A stretch of DNA of 64,000 nt, taken from Streptomyces sp. NBC_01478. Its GTDB lineage: Bacteria > Actinomycetota > Actinomycetes > Streptomycetales > Streptomycetaceae. The position numbers and the translations under genes are program-made. The DNA lies in the NCBI RefSeq assembly GCF_036227225.1, contig NZ_CP109444.1, positions 1,984,001-2,048,000 on the forward strand. The letters run 5' to 3'. Below the pieces are notes generated by a model. That model saw only the letters and a list, made by a program, of their open reading frames with translations. It did not search any database and was not told where the DNA came from. This document shows positions 60,012-64,000 of this stretch, one piece after another (positions within the stretch are counted from its first letter, which is position 1; each line of letters starts with the position of its first letter).

Positions 60012-60867
60012 TGCGGCGGGCGTCCAGGAACGCTTCCAGACCGGCGAGGTCGTCGGTGTTGAGGAAGTCCACACCGGCGGCGAACAGTTCGCCCCACAGC
60101 GCGTCCCGGGCTGGGCCCGCCACGTCCGGGGTGTTCCAGAACCGTACGGTCTGCCCGGCCGCGTGCGCCTGCCCCACGATGGTGCGCAGCTTCTGCCGCT
60201 CGGCGTCGGGGAAGGCGCCGTCGCCGAGCCAGGTGAAGTTGGTCTGCCAGTTGTCGCTGATGAGCGAGACGAAGGAGGCGGGCGCCGCGCTGCCGAGGTC
60301 GGTGAGCCGGCCGTCGTAAAAGGCGCGTCGTACGGTCTGTGCCTCCATCGGCGTACGGGCCGCGCGGTCGCCGGAGATCACGTTGGTGACGGCCCCCTGG
60401 TGCACGCGTCCGTGGGCGTAGGTCGTGAACAGGTGCCGGTAGCGCAGGAGATGGCGGTCGAGTTCGAGGTAGGTCGAGGAGCCCTCGGTCTTGATGTCGA
60501 TCAGGAGTTGGAGCGGCTTGTCCCAACCCCGGTACACCGAGCCGTGGTTGGCCTTCACGAGGGCGGCGAGCGGGTCGAGGTAGAGGGATTCGAGCGTGCG
60601 GCTCGGGTCGAGTTCGGTCGCGTCGTGACCGATGAGGAGTTGGTCGCCGACGAGGAAGATGTCGGCCTCGACGCTGCCGAAGCGGTGGTCGAGGGCGTCG
60701 AAGAGCGGGCGGGGGTGTTCGTAGTCGTTGTGGGCGTGGGCGCGCCACAACGGCCGCGGGCGGCGCCCTTGTTCGCCGGCGAACGCGCTGCCCGCGGGCG
60801 GGGCGAGGACGGCCGCGAGGGTGGCGCCGAACGCGGTGAGGGCTCTGCGACGGGTGATGAGGGCCAT
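60004..60867 (-). CDS. Exported PI-PLC-like phosphodiesterase
   Basis: 287 residues. N-terminal RRRALTAFGATLAAVLAPPAGSAFA signal, Tat-like. The mature part has RAHAHNDYEHPRPLFDALDHRFGSVEADIFLVGDQLLIGHD, the TIM-barrel phosphodiesterase (GDPD/PI-PLC) layout with two histidines and acidic metal ligands, then LLIDIKTEG and VRFWNTPD. ATG after GGGAGG. Likely acts on secreted or environmental phosphodiesters or has lost activity; tandem repeats cover its stop codon. Confidence 0.86.
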   Translation of the reverse strand: MALITRRRALTAFGATLAAVLAPPAGSAFAGEQGRRPRPLWRAHAHNDYEHPRPLFDALDHRFGSVEADIFLVGDQLLIGHDATELDPSRTLESLYLDPLAALVKANHGSVYRGWDKPLQLLIDIKTEGSSTYLELDRHLLRYRHLFTTYAHGRVHQGAVTNVISGDRAARTPMEAQTVRRAFYDGRLTDLGSAAPASFVSLISDNWQTNFTWLGDGAFPDAERQKLRTIVGQAHAAGQTVRFWNTPDVAGPARDALWGELFAAGVDFLNTDDLAGLEAFLDARRTV

Positions 60868-60997
60868 GGTGTTCCTCCCTGTGGGGCGGGGTCGGACCAC
60901 AGGGAGTATGAGGCTGTCGGGACGCCAACGAACCTGTACCTGACAGGAGTTGGCCGGACCGCCCTCGCGTGTTCACTCCTTCGGCGCAGGCTCACGG

Positions 60998-61027
60998 AAA
61001 AGCCCGCCCCAGGTGGGACGGGCTTTT
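60998..61027 (-). terminator. Rho-independent terminator of the acyl-CoA dehydrogenase operon
   Basis: AAAAGCCCG ... CGGGCTTTT with an inner CCC/GGG extension and a one-base mismatch; U-rich tails in both orientations. Located 22 bp after the acyl-CoA dehydrogenase stop on the minus strand. Confidence 0.85.
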
Positions 61028-61049
61028 AGCGGGCTTCACCTCATGATGG

Positions 61050-62123
61050 TCAGGGCGCTCGCAGGTCGACGAGTTCGGCCAGCGCCGCACGGTGGGCGCC
61101 CGCCGTGCCGTAGGCGATCGAGTCGGCCTTGGCCCGCTTCAGGTAGAGGTGGGCGGGGTGCTCCCACGTCATGCCGATGCCGCCGTGCAACTGCACGGCC
61201 TCCTCGGCCGCGTGGACGGCGACGGACGCCGCGTAGGCCTGCGCGACGGCCACCGCCACGTCGGTGTCGTCACCGGTCGCGAGAGCATCGGCCGCGTTGC
61301 GCGCCGCCGCCCGCAGGCTGACGACCTCCAGCCACAACTGCGCCAGCCGGTGCTTGAGCGCCTGGAACCCGCCGACGGGCCGGTTGAACTGCTTGCGTTC
61401 CTTCAGATACCGGACCGTCTCCGTCAACGTCCAGTCGGCGACGCCCAGTTGCTCCGACGCGAGCAGCCCGGCACCGGCCCGCAGGGCGCGTCGCACGGCG
61501 GGCTCGGCGTCACCGATCCGGCGCGCGGACGCTCCGTCGAAGACAACCCTCGCCAGCGGCCGGGTCAGGTCCAGGGACACCTGCGGTACGACGGTCACGG
61601 CGCCCGCGTCGACGGCGTACAGCCCGCCGTCCGCACCCGGCACCAGCAGCACGTCGGCGGCGGCCGCGTCGGCGATCCCGGTCAACTCCCCGTAGAGGGA
61701 ACCGTTCTCGTGCCGTACGGCCTGGTGGGCGGCGCCCGGAGCGACGCTCAGGGAGACGGCGAGGACGCCGATCCTGTGGCCCGAGGCCAGCTCGGCGAGG
61801 AGGTCGTCCGCGTCGCACGCGAGGAGCGCCTCGGTCGCCACGACCGCGCTGGTGAGGTACGGGACGGGCGCGACGGCGCGGCCCAACTCCTCCAGTACGA
61901 CGGCGGCTTCGCGGTGGGTGGCGCCCTGGCCGCCCTTCGCCTCGGGCACCAGGAGGCCGGCCAGGCCCATGCCGTCGGCGAGGGACTTCCACAGCGACAG
62001 GTCGTGCGGGGCGTCCGACTCGGTGCGCGCGATGACACTCGCGGCGTCGCAGTGGTCGGTGAGCAGGTCCCGGACGGCGGCGCGCAGCGCCTCTTCCTCC
62101 TCCGAGTAGAGAAGATCTGTCAT
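61050..62123 (-). CDS. Acyl-CoA dehydrogenase (small-subunit-like)
   Basis: 357 residues. ACAD fold: EEEEALRAAVRDLL N-terminus, VLEELGRAVAPVPYLTS, and C-terminal RKQFNRPVGGFQALKHRLAQL and VQLHGGIGMTWEHPAHLYLKRAK. The catalytic base Glu in the usual place is not obvious, as in the partner subunits of heteromeric actinobacterial ACADs. ATG overlaps the previous stop. Probably forms an alpha2beta2 enzyme with the next upstream gene. Confidence 0.92.
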   Translation of the reverse strand: MTDLLYSEEEEALRAAVRDLLTDHCDAASVIARTESDAPHDLSLWKSLADGMGLAGLLVPEAKGGQGATHREAAVVLEELGRAVAPVPYLTSAVVATEALLACDADDLLAELASGHRIGVLAVSLSVAPGAAHQAVRHENGSLYGELTGIADAAAADVLLVPGADGGLYAVDAGAVTVVPQVSLDLTRPLARVVFDGASARRIGDAEPAVRRALRAGAGLLASEQLGVADWTLTETVRYLKERKQFNRPVGGFQALKHRLAQLWLEVVSLRAAARNAADALATGDDTDVAVAVAQAYAASVAVHAAEEAVQLHGGIGMTWEHPAHLYLKRAKADSIAYGTAGAHRAALAELVDLRAP

Positions 62124-63304
62124 CGGGCGAGGTCCTTCCAGGCGACGTCCTTGTCGGTGCGCGGCTCGGCCGGCAGGCCCAGGACGCGTTCGGCGACGAT
62201 GTTCAGCAGGACCTCGCTGGTCCCGCCCTCGATGCTGTTGCCCTTGGAGCGGAGGTAGCGGTAGCCGGCGTCACGGCCGGTGAAGTCCACCAGTTCCGGT
62301 CGGCGCATGGTCCAGTCGTCGTACAACAGGCCTTCCTCGCCCCGGAGTTCGACCTCCAGGCCGCTGATCTCCTGGTTGAGGCGGGCGAACGAGAGCTTCA
62401 TGCCGGAGCCTTCGTGGCCGGGCTGGCCCGCCACGAGCTGCTGGCGCAGCCGCTCACCGGAGAGCCGGGCGACCTCGGCCTCCACCCAGAGCTTGAGGAG
62501 GCGCTGGTGGAGGTCGTGGGTGCGCAACTCCGGGCGTGCGCGCCAGGTTTCGCTGACCGGGCCGATCATGCCGCCCTCGCGGGGGATGCGCATGCCGCCG
62601 ATGGAGACGCGCTCGTTCATCAGCGTGGTCTGCGCGACCCGCCAGCCGTCGCCGACCTCACCGAGGCGATGGGCGTCGGGGATCCGGACGTCGGTGAGGA
62701 AGACCTCGTTGAACTCGGCCTCGCCAGTGATCTGGCGCAGTGGCCTGACCTCGACGCCGGGGTCGGTCATGTCGCAGATGAAGTAGGTGATGCCCGCGTG
62801 CTTGGGCACGTCCGGGTCGGTGCGCGCGATGAGGATGGCCCACCGGGCGAGGTGGGCGCTGGAGGTCCACACCTTCTGCCCGTTGACGATCCAGTCCTCG
62901 CCCTCGCGGACAGCCCGCGTGCCGAGCGCGGCCAGGTCGGACCCGGCGCCGGGCTCGCTGAAGAGCTGGCACCAGACCTCCTCGCCGACCCAGAGGGGCC
63001 GCAGGAACTGCTGCTTCTGCTCCTCCGTGCCGTACTTCAGGATCGTCGGAGCGGCCATGCCGAGGCCGATGCCGATGCGGCGGGGGTCGTTGTCGGGGGC
63101 GCCCGCGGCCGCCAACTCGGCGTCCACGACGGCCTGGAGAGCGCGCGGGGCACCGAGTCCGCCGAGGCCCTCGGGGTAGTGGATCCACGCGAGTCCGGCG
63201 TCGAAGCGCGCCTTGAGGAAGGCGGTTTTGTCGGTCTCCAGCGGTGGGTGCGTGGCCAGCAAATCGGCCGTGCGACGCCTGAGTTCAGCTTCGTCGATCG
63301 TCAT
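62120..63304 (-). CDS. Acyl-CoA dehydrogenase (large-subunit-like)
   Basis: 394 residues. FAD/substrate segments WCQLFSEPGAGSDLAALGT, VWTSSAHLARWAILIARTD, and RYLRSKGNSIEGGTSEVLLNIVAERVLGLP. ATG at 63304 overlaps the oxidoreductase stop by 4 nt and fits the family start. With the downstream gene it resembles the paired FadE-type dehydrogenases of actinobacteria used in steroid or branched acyl-CoA oxidation. Confidence 0.93.
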   Translation of the reverse strand: MTIDEAELRRRTADLLATHPPLETDKTAFLKARFDAGLAWIHYPEGLGGLGAPRALQAVVDAELAAAGAPDNDPRRIGIGLGMAAPTILKYGTEEQKQQFLRPLWVGEEVWCQLFSEPGAGSDLAALGTRAVREGEDWIVNGQKVWTSSAHLARWAILIARTDPDVPKHAGITYFICDMTDPGVEVRPLRQITGEAEFNEVFLTDVRIPDAHRLGEVGDGWRVAQTTLMNERVSIGGMRIPREGGMIGPVSETWRARPELRTHDLHQRLLKLWVEAEVARLSGERLRQQLVAGQPGHEGSGMKLSFARLNQEISGLEVELRGEEGLLYDDWTMRRPELVDFTGRDAGYRYLRSKGNSIEGGTSEVLLNIVAERVLGLPAEPRTDKDVAWKDLAR

Positions 63305-64000
63305 GCGGCGGTTCCGTTCTCCAACGACGAGTTCTCCGGCGACGGGTTCTCCAGCGACGGCAGGATGACGACCCGGCCGGTCGTGACACCGTCGGCGACC
63401 CGCTGCACGGCGGCGGCCGCACCGCTCAGCGGCACGCGCTCGCTCACCAGGGGCTTGATGACACCTCGGGCGGCCAGGTCGGTGAGCTGCTCGTGGCAGT
63501 GGAGGATCAGCTTCGGGTTCTTGGTGGCGTACAGGCCCCAATGCAGGCCCAGGACCGAGTAGTTCTTCACGAGGGCGTGGTTGAGCGACGGGCTCGGGAT
63601 CGTGCCGCTCGCGAAGCCCACGACCACGATCCGGCCCTCGAAGGCGACGACCTTCGTGGACTGCGTGTAGGCGTCGCCGCCGACCGGGTCGTAGATCACG
63701 TCGGCACCGCGCCCGCCGGTGGCCGCCTTGACGGCCGCGACGACGTCCTCGGTACGCCGGTCGATCACGACGTCGCAGCCCAACTCCCGTGCCACGGCTG
63801 CCTTTTCAGCACCGCCGACGACGCCGATGACGGTGGCGCCGGCGGCTTTGCCGAGCTGTACGGCCGCGCTGCCGACCCCGCCGGCGGCGGCGTGCACGAG
63901 GAGGGTCTCGCCGGCTTCCAGGTGAGCGCGCCGGTGGAGGCCGAACCAGCCCGTCTGGTAGCCGATGTGGAGTGCGGCGGTCTCCGCGTCGTCCAGCGAG
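63301..64000 (-). CDS. NADPH:quinone oxidoreductase-like MDR protein (5' end outside window)
   Basis: About 233 residues visible, start beyond the right edge. Rossmann motif in LLVHAAAGGVGSAAVQLGKAAGATVIGV, then YDPVGGDAYTQSTKVVAFEGRIVVVGFASG, typical of zinc-free MDR quinone reductases. The last ~15 residues are a repetitive tail (SLENPSPENSSLENGTAA) encoded by three 15-bp tandem units. First visible gene of the acyl-CoA dehydrogenase operon; all three genes overlap by 4 nt. Confidence 0.9.
   Translation of the reverse strand, partial: SLDDAETAALHIGYQTGWFGLHRRAHLEAGETLLVHAAAGGVGSAAVQLGKAAGATVIGVVGGAEKAAVARELGCDVVIDRRTEDVVAAVKAATGGRGADVIYDPVGGDAYTQSTKVVAFEGRIVVVGFASGTIPSPSLNHALVKNYSVLGLHWGLYATKNPKLILHCHEQLTDLAARGVIKPLVSERVPLSGAAAAVQRVADGVTTGRVVILPSLENPSPENSSLENGTAA
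63316..63360. repeat. 15-bp in-frame tandem repeat, three units, at a gene's 3' end
   Basis: GTTCTCCAACGACGA, GTTCTCCGGCGACGG and GTTCTCCAGCGACGG encode a five-residue repeat ending in E-N at the C-terminus of the quinone-oxidoreductase-like protein, 12 bp before its stop. Confidence 0.88.

Overview
The window looks like part of a Streptomyces chromosome. Base composition is very GC-rich, many genes start with GTG or TTG, operons are packed with 4-nt ATGA/GTGA/TTGA overlaps, and families typical of streptomycetes are present (DUF6230/DUF6114 operon, Tat-exported beta-propeller, carbohydrate ABC importer without its own ATPase). The density of TetR/SDR pairs, paralogous copies and transposase scars in the first ~30 kb suggests an accessory, recombination-prone region. 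No rRNA, tRNA or CRISPR array was seen.

Layout. 1-5.1 kb: a minus-strand oxidoreductase/hydrolase/crotonase operon with a divergent TetR, followed by an IS21 scar. 5.1-10.3 kb and 19.8-22.0 kb: SDR genes, two TetR genes and an ABC-2-like membrane protein linked by a recurring promoter/operator module built on the palindrome AAACCGATCGGTTT; the 20.4-22.0 kb part is a decayed second copy of 6.2-8.2 kb. 10.5-14.9 kb: an IS5 remnant, a lipB-like gene, and a DUF6230-DUF6114-Ser/Pro-rich operon with divergent MerR. 15.0-18.1 kb: MmpL transporter and TetR. 22.3-28.2 kb: a TetR divergent from a five-gene operon (SDR, metallo-beta-lactamase-fold enzyme, Asp-nucleophile alpha/beta hydrolase, ferritin-like diiron protein, phthalate-dioxygenase-type reductase). 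28.3-30.3 kb is a graveyard of transposase, SDR and MFS fragments. 30.3-36.0 kb: ALDH, AttH-like secreted protein, DJ-1-like protein, SDR and TetR.

36.2-48.7 kb is a carbohydrate utilisation locus: aldo/keto reductase, FadR-type regulator, secreted parallel beta-helix enzyme with two FN3 and two F5/8C modules, enolase-superfamily dehydratase, sugar-binding lipoprotein and two permeases, type I phosphomannose-isomerase-like enzyme and ROK kinase. The gene order implies extracellular cleavage, import, then both an oxidation/dehydration branch and a phosphorylation/isomerisation branch. 50.5-54.5 kb is a small catabolic module (DUF2848, MHS transporter, nitrilase-family hydrolase, cupin) under an FCD-GntR regulator that shares a 17-bp operator with its target promoter. 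54.7-64 kb is more ordinary: cyclophilin, two-component system, a truncated ABC ATPase reading in frame into DUF779, a NAGPA-domain secreted protein, a PI-PLC-like exported protein, and an acyl-CoA dehydrogenase operon that runs off the right edge.

The strongest undescribed signals are (i) the five-fold repeated promoter module with an operator inside the -35/-10 spacer and a second box just downstream; (ii) the operon pairing a candidate diiron carboxylate enzyme with a dedicated reductase; and (iii) short tandem repeats that repeatedly sit on or beside the 3' ends of genes.
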